Assembly (NCBI GenBank): GCA_020091685.1
Contig: CM034609.1
Span: 16,690,204-16,754,203, forward strand
DNA from: Lutjanus erythropterus
Lineage: Eukaryota; Chordata; Actinopteri; Lutjaniformes; Lutjanidae
DNA length: 64,000 bases
Direction of reading: 5' to 3'
In this document: piece by piece, positions 22,709 through 34,476 of the stretch
How the letters are laid out: every line of letters begins with the position of its first letter
Position numbering within the stretch: the stretch's first letter is position 1
Made by a program: the position numbers and the translations under genes
The notes under the pieces: generated by a model
Databases searched by the model: none
Told to the model about the DNA's origin: nothing
Seen by the model: only the letters and a program-made list of their open reading frames with translations

Positions 22709-23021
22709 ACACACACACACACACACATATTACACCCTCCTACTTCTCAAGTGGCTGCAGATAGACATCAAGCTGCGAATCTCTCGAGTTGTCTAATGTG
22801 TGTGACTTAATTACTGTAACATACATGATCAGTGTGTGTATTGAGATTTATATAGTGTGTATGTGCAAATGGACATGAGTGTGTGTGAGAGAGAGAGAGA
22901 GCAGAAGACTTTGCCATGATCTCTTCTTGCTTCTGATCACTTTATTCTCCTGACAGCAAAGCAGCGATGCTTAAAAGAGAGAGTGTGTGAGAGAGAGAAA
23001 GATTAAGAGAGAGAGGGGAGG

Positions 23022-23062
<41 letters not shown>

Positions 23063-23218
23063 GAGGGGATGGGGTGGGGGAGAGCAGAGGATTGAGATGG
23101 GGGTTGTTTTGAAGTTTGCTTGACATCATGTTAACAAAGCTCGCCTAAACCCTCGATGGAAGCCAGGCAAGAGCTGCGATGATGGTGTGTCTGGGTGTGT
23201 GTGTGTGTGTGTGTGTGT
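22709..23218. repeat. Microsatellite cluster: CA, GA, GT
   Basis: (CA)n at 22709-22727, (GA)n at 22887-22901, GA-rich 22975-23020, (GT)n at 23025-23059, and (GT)n at 23195-23218 lie within 500 bp, with ordinary DNA between. Confidence 0.9.
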
Positions 23219-23465
23219 TTAGGACACATGCCACGGTCTTGTCTGTCTCTGAACAATGACACATGAACACATTTCTATGCTTCCTTGCCAACAGTCACCT
23301 CCACAAACATCTTACAGCACAGAATTACACTTAAATCCCTGACGGAAGAGAGTGATGCTCCACTCGTTCCTACAGCAGTCCTCCATCAGCTCCTCGTACT
23401 TCAGCCTCCTCCATCCTCTCCTCCAAGGGCACAGTTAGCTCAAACAAGATGAGCTGTCTCATAAA
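23219..23465. other. Intergenic, no feature recognised
   Basis: Nothing recognisable. Confidence 0.45.
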
Positions 23466-23467
23466 CT

Positions 23468-23580
23468 ATAGTTGGGTATCAAACTCGATACTTTTAAGGG
23501 TACTGACAGAAGTATGTTGGTACTAACGAGTACTGATTCACTCTACCAAAAGTTTTGGTACCTAAGAGCACATCCTGAAG
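23468..23580 (+). mobile_element. Fragment of a TAGGGCTG/GGTATC MITE family
   Basis: TTGGGTATCAAACTCGATAC, then TTTTAAGGGTACTGACAG and CCAAAAGTTTTGGTACCTAA, resembles the left half of a fish MITE built around GGTACCGA-type repeats. The other end is missing. Confidence 0.45.
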
Positions 23581-24590
23581 AGAGTAACTTAAGATATACC
23601 ACCCCCACACTCATGTGTATCCCTTCAGATAATTTGCATCCATTTTTTACACTTTTAATAATTCTAAATATTTATGTGAAGAAGAAAGAAGAAATGTATT
23701 AGAAAGATATTAGACATGCATTGATATTATTTGCACCATGTCAACACAGAATATGCAGACAGAGCTGAATCCACTATTAGTGGATGATGTGTGAGTGACA
23801 CACCCTTGACTGTCAGGAGGAACATTTTCTGTATGTGTGTATTTTTTTAATTAATCAGCCATGGATGGGTTTACACTGAAGTCACTTGAAAGCCATGTCT
23901 TTCAGTCACTAACGGATATATATTGGACTCATGACCTTGGCATCTCTAAACTCCTGGCTACAGCCCTGGTTATAAATGCTGATTATTTCACATATTTGCT
24001 CACATCAGTTAGATAGTATCTGCACAGTTTAACATAGCATACAGTTTGAATACTATTTGCAGTTTTATGTAGTGTATTTACATACTTTAAGTGGCTGATA
24101 TTAGAATTCAGTGCAGGCAGCTGATGTAGAGCTTCCCTCAGGAGCAGAGTTACTTTGCTCTTTGTAACAAACTTCTGAATCCGCTGCACACACAGTAGGC
24201 TCGACTCCAAACAATACCTGAGCATACCTTCTTTTCCTCCTGTCACGCTCTGCTTTTATTTTGTATATTCTTGGCTTCCCCAGCCCTGAGCGCTTGGCAC
24301 AAAGCTTCTGTGTGGCCTCATCATCATCTACTGTACTCAAAAATAGAGTGTTGCTCTCACTTCAGAGCGGGGCACACTCTTGTTTGCTCTGAGTCCTGAC
24401 AGCGGAGCAGTGTGGTTGGAAGGTGGCTCAAAGGAGGCAGTGCAGACCAAGTGTGTGTGCACGCGTCTGTGTGTGTTTTTTCAGCCCTGATGAGAGCAGG
24501 TGCCTGCAACAATGAATGTGATTCGCTGCTGGGAGGGAGCACGGAGGCGATCAGTTTGGCATGAAACAACCTGTTACATCTCTTCCTCCC
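23581..24590. other. Intergenic, no feature recognised
   Basis: AT-rich to 24120, then GC-moderate. Open frames on the minus strand (24100-24340) have no recognisable domain or exon structure. Confidence 0.4.
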
Positions 24591-24758
24591 TCCTCCTCCT
24601 CCTCCTCCTCCTCCTTCACTTTTTCTGGTGCCACACGTCAAGAGGAGGCAGGAATGCAGGAAAGGGGAAACAACAACAGAGAATGTCCTTCTCCCTGGAG
24701 CTATCTGGCAGGGTTGGATTACAAACTGAACACACACAAATGTGCACGCGCACACACA

Positions 24759-24820
<62 letters not shown>
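24591..24820. repeat. (CTC)n tract and long (CA)n array
   Basis: (CTC)n occupies about 24588-24614. A CA array of about 90 bases occupies 24730-24820. Long open frames across this stretch are poly-Ser/poly-Gly and TH/VC translations of the repeats. Confidence 0.95.
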
Positions 24821-24821
<1 letters not shown>

Positions 24822-24963
24822 CTCTTTGTAGTGAATCTACCTCTTGTCTCACCTTTGCCCAATCCTGGTGGCTGAAATGTGAGAATACACTGGCTCGAGG
24901 GCTTGGCTCAGGTTGGGGCTTGGCACAACCTCCGTCTTCAAAAAAAATCTACAAATTCTTAAG

Positions 24964-25945
24964 CCTTTAAAGGAGGAATCGGTAATATATTTAAGAAACC
25001 ATAAAGTGACCACAGTATGTCATCAGAGATTAAGGAAATAGGCTAAACTGAAATACTTTGCCTGTTTCCTATTAATTAAACATGCTGGATGTTTGCTGAA
25101 TGGATAAGTGCCTGTTTATGAGTTGTAACAAGTCACTAATTTTGCTTATAATGCTTAAATTGAGCAAAATGTTAATTCCCCTGTCAAACAAAAACATGAC
25201 AACAACTCACTAAATGCTTCAATATTTCAGACCAAGCAGGATCTCAGATTCTGCACATAAACTACATTGTTTAGCCGGAGCTGACATTAGCTGTCACACA
25301 GTGTGGCTAACGCAGTGCAGCAGCCTGCTTGCAGGTTAACGATCGTGCCTGTTCTGGATGTGGTTACACGTTGCTCTGGTCGAGCGGTTATATGCCAGTT
25401 TATTGTGACACAGCCCACATTCAACCTAACTTTCATTTTAAACATAAAATACTGACGAACTGCGCTGTGCTGTGTCTGTTCCACTTTGCTGATAACAACA
25501 TTCAGGCCATATGGGCAGTAGCTAGAGGAGATGGCGGCTGCCCTCTGCTGGGGCTGCAGTCCGAACTAGTGGCGGGCATCTTAGAGTCAACAGTTGGCTG
25601 GTTTTGTGCAAGAATAAAATATTGCTGAATAGTTTAACCACCTAGTATTTCTAGTGCCGACTAGTGATGGTGGCATGACGTTTAATCTTATATTTGATTG
25701 ATCGCACCTGTCCCTAATTTTCAGAGCACTGGGTTTTTTGTTTTCAGGATAACAGACTTAGTTTCACAGTAACAGACAACTGACAGTAATAAACAGCTGA
25801 TCAACTGACAGTGTAGGACTTCTCGTTGCTTGTTATTGTCAAATTACACTGTTGTGCACATCCTGCAGTGTTCCTGCAGCCTGCCTGAGCTTCCTCGAGT
25901 CTGGGGAGGAGGGGGTGTGCAATTGTTAGATATTGCTCCTTTAAG
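24964..25945. mobile_element. CTTTAAAGGAG-ended element, copy 2 (both ends present)
   Basis: It starts CCTTTAAAGGAGGAATCGG and ends GATATTGCTCCTTTAAGG, so the last 11-12 bases form an inverted repeat. It shares CATCAGAGATTAAGGAAA and CAGCCTGCCTGAGCTTCCT with copy 1. A GC-richer middle (25230-25620) absent from copy 1 may be the longer form or a nested insert. No transposase frame was found, so it is non-autonomous. Confidence 0.6.
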
Positions 25946-27290
25946 GAAACATACGTTCTGCTCTCAAATTGTGCATGGATGTGAGATTGATGTACATGAA
26001 TAATGATCACAGCAGCATTGGACATAGAAAAACAGGCAGCCAGATAGACAGGAAGAAGAACTATCCAGCTTGTCAATCAGTCGGCTGATCAGTCAGGCAG
26101 CCAGACAAACATTTAGTCAGGCTGTCAGTCAATCAGCCCATCAGCCAAGCCTGCAAAACAGACACTCCAACTGGAAAACAGAGAATTGAAAAGACAAGCA
26201 AAGTGTCCAATGGCGGCTCCAACTTTGAGATGCAAAAGGAAGCGACACTCTGTCACCCAACACTTTAATTACCTGTGTGTGCCTGCACTCTGTGTCTGCA
26301 GCAGTGCCAGACCTGTTTGGCTGGATAGGATGACTGTCACCTCTCATCTTCTCAAATTAGTCCCCCTCTCCTCCTCCTCTGGACCAACCCATACCAAGTT
26401 TCAGCAGCACACTTTTCAACATGTTTTGGTGTAGCTTACACAGAGATATTTGGCCCTGATTTTTCTCTGCAGGATTGTAAACATATCCTCTTTATCTTTT
26501 TCATCAGTTTCTGAGACCTGTTTTCATGCTATGTATCTCACGGCGCATGCTTACGGTCCAGTAGTACGTGCTGTTTTTAAAGACTCATCTTGGTATCAAA
26601 GGAGGGGTCGTGCACCTTCAGTATTTGTATTTTTACATTTAGTTTCAGCAGACACGCCGACATGAGGGACTCGGCTCTGGCAGGTTTTACTTATTCAGCA
26701 TTGAGGATTATCAGCGCATCAAAATCACACTTTGGATATGAACATGTCACAATGAAACAGACATATATTAGTTTGTGTACTAGTTTGGCTGCCAAAACCC
26801 ATCAATTAACAAAGCAAGCTACTTCTTTATGAGATTGATCTGCATTTGGCTGTGTGTTTCTAGCCAATAGGAGATAATTTGCTTTATTTCCATGATTTGT
26901 TACTGCTTTCTTCAAATGCAATAACAGAATTTGTTTTTTAGCTCAATGCAAATGTTTTTTAAGGTTAAGGAAAGACTTCTCTCACAGCAAAAATAAACAA
27001 TAAGGTATAAGGCGACCGGAAAGCCAAAATCAATTGTAGGTCATTAGTATTCCTATAAATATGATGCCCTGTGCTACATTTCCTTCCTCTGCACTGGGGA
27101 AAGTCCCCATGGACCGAAACATTTGCACTCCTCTCACTTGTCACTCTCTGTACTTTTTTGCACAGATACACTCTGAATCTAAGATTTAACTGCAAGTGTT
27201 TTTCTGAATGACCTCCCCAAGTCCTTTTTGTCTCCTGTGTCCACAAACTACTCTTGGAGATCATTGTCCTACATCAGACCTATGCACATA
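25946..27290. other. Intergenic with a short quasi-repeat
   Basis: 26028-26150 is a loose run of CAGNCAGN/CAATCAG words (GGCAGCCAGATAGACAGG, GTCAATCAGTCGGCTGATCA). The rest has no exon or repeat that I can name. Confidence 0.45.
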
Positions 27291-27292
27291 AA

Positions 27293-27345
27293 GCTGCAAG
27301 CTCATCACTAGATGCCACTAAATCTCACACACTGGCCATTTAAAT
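27293..27345 (+). repeat. End fragment of the GTGTAGGATTTAGTGG element
   Basis: TAGATGCCACTAAATCTCAC, then ACACTGGCCATTTAA, is the right terminus of the family also seen at 9795-10112. Confidence 0.55.
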
Positions 27346-27661
27346 TGATGATTACGTTACAGTAATGTGAAATAATACTGGTCCTTGTCCTTTAAAGGAT
27401 AATTCTGGTGTAAAAAAAAAACCTGGATCTTATTTTTGTAGGTTTGGTCATCAATTGTGATAACATTATACGTACCTACTTATCTATAGAAACTGTGAAA
27501 CATTGCAACAGTCTGAGAGGCAAGAAACACAAACATTTAGATGATCAATGTAGGCTTTAAATTAACTTTCAGGTTAGCTGCTTACTCATTTTAAAGAGAA
27601 AATGAGGGCAAATAGTAAAAATATTACCTACTCATTTATAAGTTTGTAAACTGTCTTCCTT

Positions 27662-28090
27662 GTTCAGCAGAATGCAATGATTTGCAAAAATATTTCAGCC
27701 TATATTTAATTGAATATAGTACCAAGGACAAACTGATAAAACTTTTTTTTTTTTAATATGCACTGATTCTGACTTTGATACCTGCCATATGCTCCAGAAA
27801 GTTGGGACAGGGGCATGTTTGTTTGTTTTAGTAAGTATTTGGGAACTGAGGCTAATTGTCGAAGTTTTGAAAGTGAAAATACTTTTCCATTCTTGTTTGA
27901 TACACAACTTTAGGTGCTCGGAAGTTCAGGGTCTCTATTGTCATATTTTGTGCTTAATAATGCACCACACATTTTCAATGGGAGACAGATCTGGACTGCA
28001 GGCAGGCAGACTAGTACCTGAACTCTTTTACTATGAAGCCAGGAAGGTCTCTGAAAAAGACGTCTGGATGGAAGCAAACTGTATGAATGA
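27662..28090 (-). mobile_element. Tc1-like transposon remnant (family 1), C-terminal part
   Basis: 27668-27735 carries the family's subterminal sequence (AATGCAATGATTTGCAAAAA, TTTAATTGAATATAGTACC). Transposase sequence follows on the minus strand, e.g. the complement of CACACATTTTCAATGGGAGA (canonical SPIENVW, the catalytic Glu region) at 27967-27986, and AGCCAGGAAGGTCTCTGAAA. The N-terminal half is missing. Confidence 0.8.
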
Positions 28091-28111
28091 ATGCATTGTA
28101 CATAATCCATC

Positions 28112-28250
28112 TTAAAGGACCAGTGTGTAGGATTTAGTAGCATCTAGCAGTGATCTTGCAGACTTAAGTTATGAATGATACAATGTATAATTATAACTAA
28201 TAAAAAAAAAAATCCAAATCTACACATGCTCTGTGCTCATTTTTTGCTTA
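28112..28250 (+). repeat. Left-end fragment of the GTGTAGGATTTAGTGG element
   Basis: TTAAAGGACCAGTGTGTAGG starts at 28113, followed by ATTTAGTAGCATCTAGCAG and an A-run at 28201-28211. Only the left terminus is preserved. Confidence 0.6.
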
Positions 28251-28739
28251 ACACACCACTAATACTCCACTGGCTGCTGATTCTCCCTGCTTGTTAAATC
28301 TTTACCACATTTACACATCAGTGTTATCCTTCCATCTCCCCTCCTCCAGTTGTTCTCTGAAGGTTTTCTCCATCGCTGCCCTCCCGACCCCTTACCTGCA
28401 AATGCTGACTCAAGGTGTTCACTTACCCTCCTCGCTTTGCTCCCCTCCTCTCTGCCAAGTACCGCTGATACGCACAAACACACACCTGCAGCCAACAATA
28501 GAGGCCTTATTCAGGGTGGGCACGCTGCTGCTCCAGCCGGCCCTCTATCAAGCACTGTGATCTGGACATGGGCGGCTGCCATGCAAAGACCACAGTCCAG
28601 CTGAGAGTTACTTAAAAGTGCTCCAGTCAGAGCAGCATGTGATGTTTTACTTTAATCTGCAGATTTAACAATGATCTCATCAGCCAAAACAATGATAATG
28701 TTATACAAAGAGTGTCATAGCTTTGTCATGTCAGCTGCA
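28251..28739. other. Intergenic, no gene recognised
   Basis: 28320-28600 is C-rich on the + strand and has no known repeat. No splice-supported exon was found. Confidence 0.4.
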
Positions 28740-29409
28740 CACTCTTAGAAAGAAACGGGATAACTAGAACCATAAAGGATACTGCTGACTGCCCCCTTAC
28801 CCTTTTTTGGTTCCTGGTAAAACCTCACATAAAGGTTGCACTTGGAACCTTTTCAGAGGGTTCTGTCTAGAACAGAACATACAGGGTTATACCTAGAACC
28901 ATCTGTGAAAGCCAGAACCCACTGTGCAATAGTTCCATCCAGAATACTCTAAGGGGTCTCTATCCAGCATCTTTCCACCTTCTAACAAGTACCTACCCAG
29001 GGGGTTCTATTGACAACCCCTTTTACATTCCAATGGTTTCATCTAGAACCCACCACGGGGCTTATCCAGGAACCTTTTTATATATCAAGGGTTGTAGGGC
29101 CCACCCATGGAGTTATAGCAAGAACCTTTTATATTCCAAGGGTTTTGTCTAGAACCCAACCAGAGGATTCTACTCAGAACCCTTTAATTTATGGTATTCT
29201 TGACAAAAGAGTCGTTCAAGGATTGTTTAAATCCTTGAAGAACTCTTTTTTCAAAGATAGGTTCTTCAGAGGCAAATGGTTCTGGGTAGAACCTCAAACC
29301 TACCAGTATGTAGGGCACCCTAGAGGGCACTTTATCATGTTTCCTGCACTGGAAGGGCACCCTAGAGGAACTTCAGGAACAACCCTTTTGGAACTTATTT
29401 CTAAGAGTC
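28740..29409 (+). mobile_element. GGTTCT-palindrome MITE, longest copy
   Basis: It begins CACTCTTAGAAAGAAA and ends TTATTTCTAAGAGT, giving an inverted terminus of about 11 bases (ACTCTTAGAAA). The interior repeats variants of GGTTCTATCTAGAACC and of CCTTTTATATTCCAAGGGTT at about 50-60 bp spacing. The 156-codon open frame within it is a by-product of that repetition. Related copies: 42221, 44214 and, inverted, 61287. I do not know the superfamily. Confidence 0.7.
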
Positions 29410-29830
29410 TAGAGATGGTTTTCTCCAGCACACTAAAGGGAAAAGATTGGGCGAAAAAAGCTGAACTGAGCAGTTTATGATATAACCGTCTACTGTCATT
29501 ATATTTTGGATGCTGAAGCCAGATTTAACCACGTCTAAATCCTGTGTTTTCTCCCTTCCGGTTCTGCTCGGCCTCAGACATAACACAACATCCCCATGGC
29601 CATGACATCACTGTCTAAATAACATGCTTGTTAGCGATCTCCCTTGATGTCTGTTGCTGCACAGAGGGATGAAAGCAGGCGAATGAAAGAGAGGGCAAAA
29701 GCCATCAGATGCGTCTTCACGAGCAGCCTTTGGCTTCAAAGGCAAACCTCAGGCGCTGTGACAGGGAACAACAGCTGGTGACGTCACGGAGGGCACAGGA
29801 CATTTAACCAAACCTCCTCACTGCCCCAAA
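29410..29830. promoter_or_regulatory. Candidate regulatory island with a perfect CRE
   Basis: A repeat-free block contains the full CREB/ATF palindrome TGACGTCA at 29779-29786 and a TCF-type TTCAAAGG at 29735-29742. No exon is seen beside it, so promoter versus enhancer cannot be told. Confidence 0.3.
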
Positions 29831-30984
29831 GCAATTCTCAAAGCACAACAGGAGAGGAAAAACAAAGATGCAGAGGAGGGTTGAGGTTTAATGAGGAAGA
29901 GAGGAGAAAACAGAGAGCACAGGGGTTCACTGAGGTCGGTGTGTGGACACATCAGGGTGGCAGGCGAGATCAGAGCTACGGGGAGCGTTCCCATGTTTGG
30001 GATAGGAGGGAAAGATAAATAAGCCGGGACGGCTGCACAAAGAGAGGCAAGGAGGAAACGGGAATGTTGAGATTCCAAAAGGAAAATCTGTGTCTCTCTT
30101 TCACACAAACATACACACACACACGCGTTCAGATGGAGCAAAGTGGTGAACAGACGCATGTGTGTGTGCGTGTGTGTGTTTTGTAACCATGGAACATGAG
30201 TTTTAGAAGTTTGTTATGGATTTGTTTTCAAAATGACTTTCACAACAACCCCCTTCCACTGCTGCGTGCCAGCAGAGAGCGTATGTTTTACATCATGACT
30301 CTGCTGCCTCGGAGAAAAAAATGTGCAAACAGCAAAAGATCTGGCCTTACTGTATATCTCTTACTAACCTCACTTTCATAGGAATGTTTGGTTGCATCTC
30401 ACAGTAAAATCAACATTTTATCATTTCACAGAATGTGATGCTATCCTGAAGCAGATACTGTATTTGTTGAACTGTTCATTGTCTCCAAGGTAATATACTG
30501 TGATCTTTACCATTTTCCTCACCTGTCAGTGTGTCCTCCTACTTGCAACAGTTACCAAAATGTGTTGTGACATGCCCTGAGATTGGGATGTTGATGTTGT
30601 TCTCTCATAATCGCTGAAGTTTGATGTCATGTTGTTTAAAAATGGACCCAGGGATTTTTCACCAGTGTAATACAATATGAAGAAATAGTCCAAACTCAAG
30701 GTTCATTTACTGGCTTTTTTTCCAGAGTTGCTGGCAGATGCAGTTAAGATATGTAGAGATTTAATAATGCAATTCAAACCACTCACCTGCGCACAGCTAG
30801 CTAGTCACAGTGCTACGTGAGTGTGAACATCAGATTGTTGGTTCTGGAAACTTATGGAGATTGTTGAACACATCCCTCCTTAATCCAACATCAGTTCTGA
30901 CATCTTTAGTCGTACGATCACTTTTTAATATCATGTTATTGTCAGACAGCTGATGTCCAGATGGTCTCACCCTGGTGAAAAATA
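29831..30984. other. Intergenic, no gene recognised
   Basis: 29830-30060 is purine-rich. Short CA and GT runs lie at 30112-30124 and 30159-30180. AT-rich DNA follows. Nothing else is recognisable. Confidence 0.45.
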
Positions 30985-31640
30985 AATATATTAAATCCTT
31001 GCATACTTGAGCGCTCTCAGAATACTCATCAGTATACTTCAAGTGCTTTAATGATTAGTTAACTTGAAGTTTGTTGTTTTGGAACAGAACATTTTGTACA
31101 AAGTATATTTTAGCCGGAATTAGATAGTAGAAAAGCACAAGTTTAAGTGTATTTAGTTTACATTTATGTGCTAAAGTGGAACTACTTCAAGTATACATAA
31201 AGTATATGGCTGTATACACTGTATACACTGTATTTCACTGTAATGAAATTAAAATTTACCTTGATTGTCCCACTTTTTCAATATACACTGAAGTATAGCT
31301 TTAAATAAACTTATATTAGAGTGGAATTTGACTTTTCAAAAGTAATCTTGCAATTTGCCGAACTTGAAATTCAGTATTCTTCTTAAATGTAGACTACACT
31401 AATACACTAACAATACACTGATATAATACTAATCCAATACACTAACAATTGATCAGATTACAATTTTATTACACTACAGTTGAACTTAATGACATCTATT
31501 TTGAAGTACACTTTTTAAAAGAATACTTAAAATTCACTTTAAATTAAGCAAAAACAAAAAAAAAATACTTGTAATAACTTAAGTATTGTTTTATTATATT
31601 TCTAAATAGACAAAAGTATATTACTTATCAGCAGAAGCAA
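30985..31640. repeat. AT-rich repeat built on AAGTATACTT words
   Basis: Motifs such as AGTATACTTCAAGTGC (31031), CTTCAAGTATACATAAAGTA (31185), TGTATACACTGTATACACTG (31211) and TACTTAAAATTCACTTTAA recur in both orientations, so the region folds on itself. It resembles a dispersed fish element with TTAAGTATACTT ends; the borders are unclear. Confidence 0.45.
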
Positions 31641-32567
31641 TGAGGGCCATGATATATGGCTGAAAGTTGCTGGAAAAATTAGAGATATATATGTGAGTTA
31701 AAAGATATCTGACCCAATGTCAGTAATGACCCTCCATGCTCATCATATGCTTTTTGTGTTTTCTTTATAATGTGATATCTTAAGCTCTGTGCACAAACAC
31801 ACAACATGTTACTGAACTAAATGATACCTGTCAACAACCCTGTTACCTGCATTTACTAAAATCTGAACATTATTAGTCATCTAAACTGTGTATTTTCTTT
31901 GTTGTTTGGAAAAATGTAAACCAGCACCTTCAGAAACCCCCCTGTCCCCCTTCAGCTGGGAGCCGGGAAGCAAAGAGGGGATATTGGCACCACACAATGG
32001 CCGTAAAAATCCAAAGCATCCCAAACAAACTTCATCACTCCCCTGCTGGCCTGTCCTCCCCTCTGATCTCTCTCCTCTTTCATCCTCCTCTGGTAAGGCC
32101 CCTTTTTCCTCTCACTCCCTTGTCCCCATTCTCGCTCCTTTTCGTCTCTAGGCAACAAGGCAATGGAGGTCTGAGCAGAGAGAGGGAGACAGCGAGACAG
32201 ACAGAGAGATAGTGAGCTGCTCTTGAAACTTTGGAGACAGCTATGCCAGGAATGCAGGTGCCTGCTGTGAGGACAACAAAGTGAGGAGGACCTCCGTAGG
32301 AGCGCAGCGTGGGCAAGCAGCACGTCGGTGTGAGGGAACCCAGCCCACATTACAACTCCGCTCGCCTGCTTCTCATGCAAAGCAGTTGTTCAAAGTTGAG
32401 TTTCAAAGGTGTGTTTGTCACTGTGTGAGGCTCCTCAACGTACTACGTGACAGCAGGTCTGAAACACCGGAGAAAGAAAAATTAAATGTGTGCTTATTAT
32501 ACAGATTTATATATAAAAAACACCTCAAATATTTATGTATCATGAAAATTCATGCATTCATTCATAA
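31641..32567. other. Intergenic, no gene recognised
   Basis: 31910-32360 is GC-moderate and repeat-free, first C/T-rich then G-rich, with open frames on both strands but no domain and no good splice pair. It may be a regulatory island. Confidence 0.4.
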
Positions 32568-32893
32568 TTATAAAGCTGCAATGATTAGTCGATAAGACAA
32601 TCGAAAAAATTTGTTCTCAACTAGTTTGATAACTGATTCATTGTTTCAGTCATTTTCCAAGCAGAAACATCAAACAAGTTCTGGTTCCAGCTTCCTAAAT
32701 GTAGGACTTGCTGCTTTTCTTTCACATTTATGATACTAAATGAAGAGTCTTTTGTTTTTAAACTATCAACTGTTATAAATAAGCAATTTGAACAAGTCAC
32801 TTTGGGCTCCTGGAAACTGTAATGAGCATTTTTCACAATTTTCTGAGATTTTATAGACTAAATAATTAATCACTTATTCATGAAAATAGAAAA
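32568..32893 (+). mobile_element. Fish interspersed element (TAGTCGAT/ATTAATC family)
   Basis: AAGCTGCAATGATTAGTCGA opens it, with GGTTCCAGCTTCCTAAATGT, CACTTTGGGCTCCTGGAAAC and ATTTTATAGACTAAATAATT in the expected order. This matches, from memory, a very abundant teleost repeat beginning AGAGCTGCAACAATTAGTCG. It is nearly full length and non-coding. Confidence 0.7.
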
Positions 32894-32897
32894 CTCA

Positions 32898-32985
32898 GGC
32901 AAATCCAAGTGGACATTTGTACAAAATTTGGATAAATTCCCTCCAAAAGTTCCTGAGATATTGCCTAAAATTAGCTGTTTTTCAC
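32898..32985 (+). repeat. One unit of the 118-146 bp repeat also found at 39.9 kb
   Basis: GGCAAATCCAAGTGGACATT, then GTTCCTGAGATATTGC, matches the unit repeated at 39925-40450. This copy stops before the nuclear-receptor motif part. Confidence 0.55.
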
Positions 32986-33179
32986 ACACACATGCACAAA
33001 CACATGCATGATACAAAAAAAGCAGTTGTAGGTGCAGTCATTATTGAGAAAACTTACTGCTTTTAACTGAAACTTTCTGTAAATTATATGACCTTATCTG
33101 TAGCTGAGCCATATTTTTGTAACAGAGAACAGCAAGGTGGGCTGTTTTGTTGATTTTACTGTAAAAAATGAGAAACTGA

Positions 33180-33432
33180 AGAAGTTTTGGCTTTCTTTTT
33201 TCTTGTTCTCTCTGTTTCTTTCACTCTCCACATCTCTTTCTTTCCTAGTCTTTCTGTTTCTTTGCTGTCTACATTTCTTTTCATCCCTCTCCTTCTTTCT
33301 CTCTCTCTCTCTTTCTGGTAGTCTGTGTTTTATTCAGCAGAAACAGAGAAGCCACATCACAGGGAGACCAGAAGAGTTTGAAAAGGAGGACGGAAGAGGA
33401 GAGGAGAGAAGAGGAGAAGAGAAGAGAAGTTT
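33180..33432. repeat. Polypyrimidine tract followed by polypurine tract
   Basis: 33190-33316 is C/T-rich, ending in (CT)n. 33382-33430 is GA-rich (repeats of GAGGA/GAGAA). Because one is roughly the complement of the other, they could pair in single-stranded form. Confidence 0.8.
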
Positions 33433-34476
33433 AAAACAAAGTGTAGGAGAGAGCTTGAGAGAGTGTGTGATGTGGCTGAGTAAAAGGACACAGATGACAG
33501 AGAATACTTTAAAAAAAAGAAAAAAGAACATTATTTAGTGGTGTTGTGTGTGTGGGCGTGTGGGTGTGTGTGTGTACACATCGATCTGTGTGTCCCTGCA
33601 AGTGCATGAAAGGGTATTGACCTGTATGTGTTTTATTGTGTCATATAAAACATGCCGTATACGGATGCGTGCATGAAAGCATTCCTGGTTCTGCACTTCT
33701 TCGTGTATGTGTCAGAGTCGTGCGCAAAATATGTGTAGTCAAGTGCGTGCGTGTGTGTGTGTGGGCAGCTGCCCATCTGCCTTGCGGAGTCCTGGGCCCT
33801 GTGGCCCTCACAGCCAACAACTGATGTGATTTAGTGGTGCAGGTCAAAGGTCAAGAGCCCCAAGTCTCCATCTGCGCCTGAAGAAAAGGCCATCAGGAAG
33901 GGATTAGGCTGGAGTCAATGGTCTTGGTGACATGTCTGCCACCGGTTCACTTCACACACACAGACACACACACACACACACACACAAATGTAGTGTTGTG
34001 ATTTATCAAAAGAACATCAGTATTTATGCAGGTGTTAGCATTAGCATTAGCTCAATGTAAAGAGTGCTATGTTGATGACAGATTTTTTTCGTAGGCCAAC
34101 ATGGAAGGCTATACTGATGTATGTTATATTGTAGAACAAAACGTGAAGATCTCTTAAGCTTGTGGAAACTGCAGACCTTATTTCAGGCAGTTAACAAAAC
34201 CCATTTGAGACAAGGGACCTGGAAGTGCTAATATGCTAACTCATTTCCTACTTGTAGGACTCATTCTATGTTAGAATTATTTTTACTTTTGACTTGTCTG
34301 TCAGTACTCTCCCATACACTGTGGTGGATGTTTCCTGAGGACAGTTTGGGTTGCAATCTGACCACTAACCTTTGTTTTCTCTCCCAAACACATTTAACTA
34401 GCTTGTTTAATCCTTTAATGATCGTCTGACTGCTCTTTGTTGCCCCAACACCTCAGCAATTATTTTGATGAGTACG
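33433..34476. other. Intergenic with GT and CA runs
   Basis: GT-rich stretches at 33540-33575 and 33745-33765 and (CA)n at 33953-33986 lie in otherwise unremarkable sequence. No exon is seen. Confidence 0.5.

Noticed and set aside
24500-24970. A 156-codon + strand open frame and a 154-codon - strand frame across the same place
   Set aside because: Both run through the CTC and CA repeats and translate as poly-Ser/Gly and His-Thr or Val-Cys; repeat by-products.
26028-26150. CRISPR-like array of CAGTCAG words
   Set aside because: Irregular spacing, no constant repeat length, eukaryotic context; a low-complexity quasi-repeat.
27000-27270. A 99-codon - strand frame and the phrase CATGGACCGAAACATTTGC
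   Set aside because: Possibly a scrap of a dispersed repeat, but I could not define ends or family, so it is not listed as a feature.
29010-29480. A 156-codon + strand open frame
   Set aside because: It lies mostly inside the GGTTCT-palindrome MITE and its residues follow that repetition; no domain.
32142-32160. RFX X-box like GTCTCTAGGCAAC
   Set aside because: Only the right half fits the consensus; the left half does not.
31952-32380. A 142-codon - strand open frame
   Set aside because: Composition-driven, Leu/Ser-rich, no recognisable domain, no convincing splice context.
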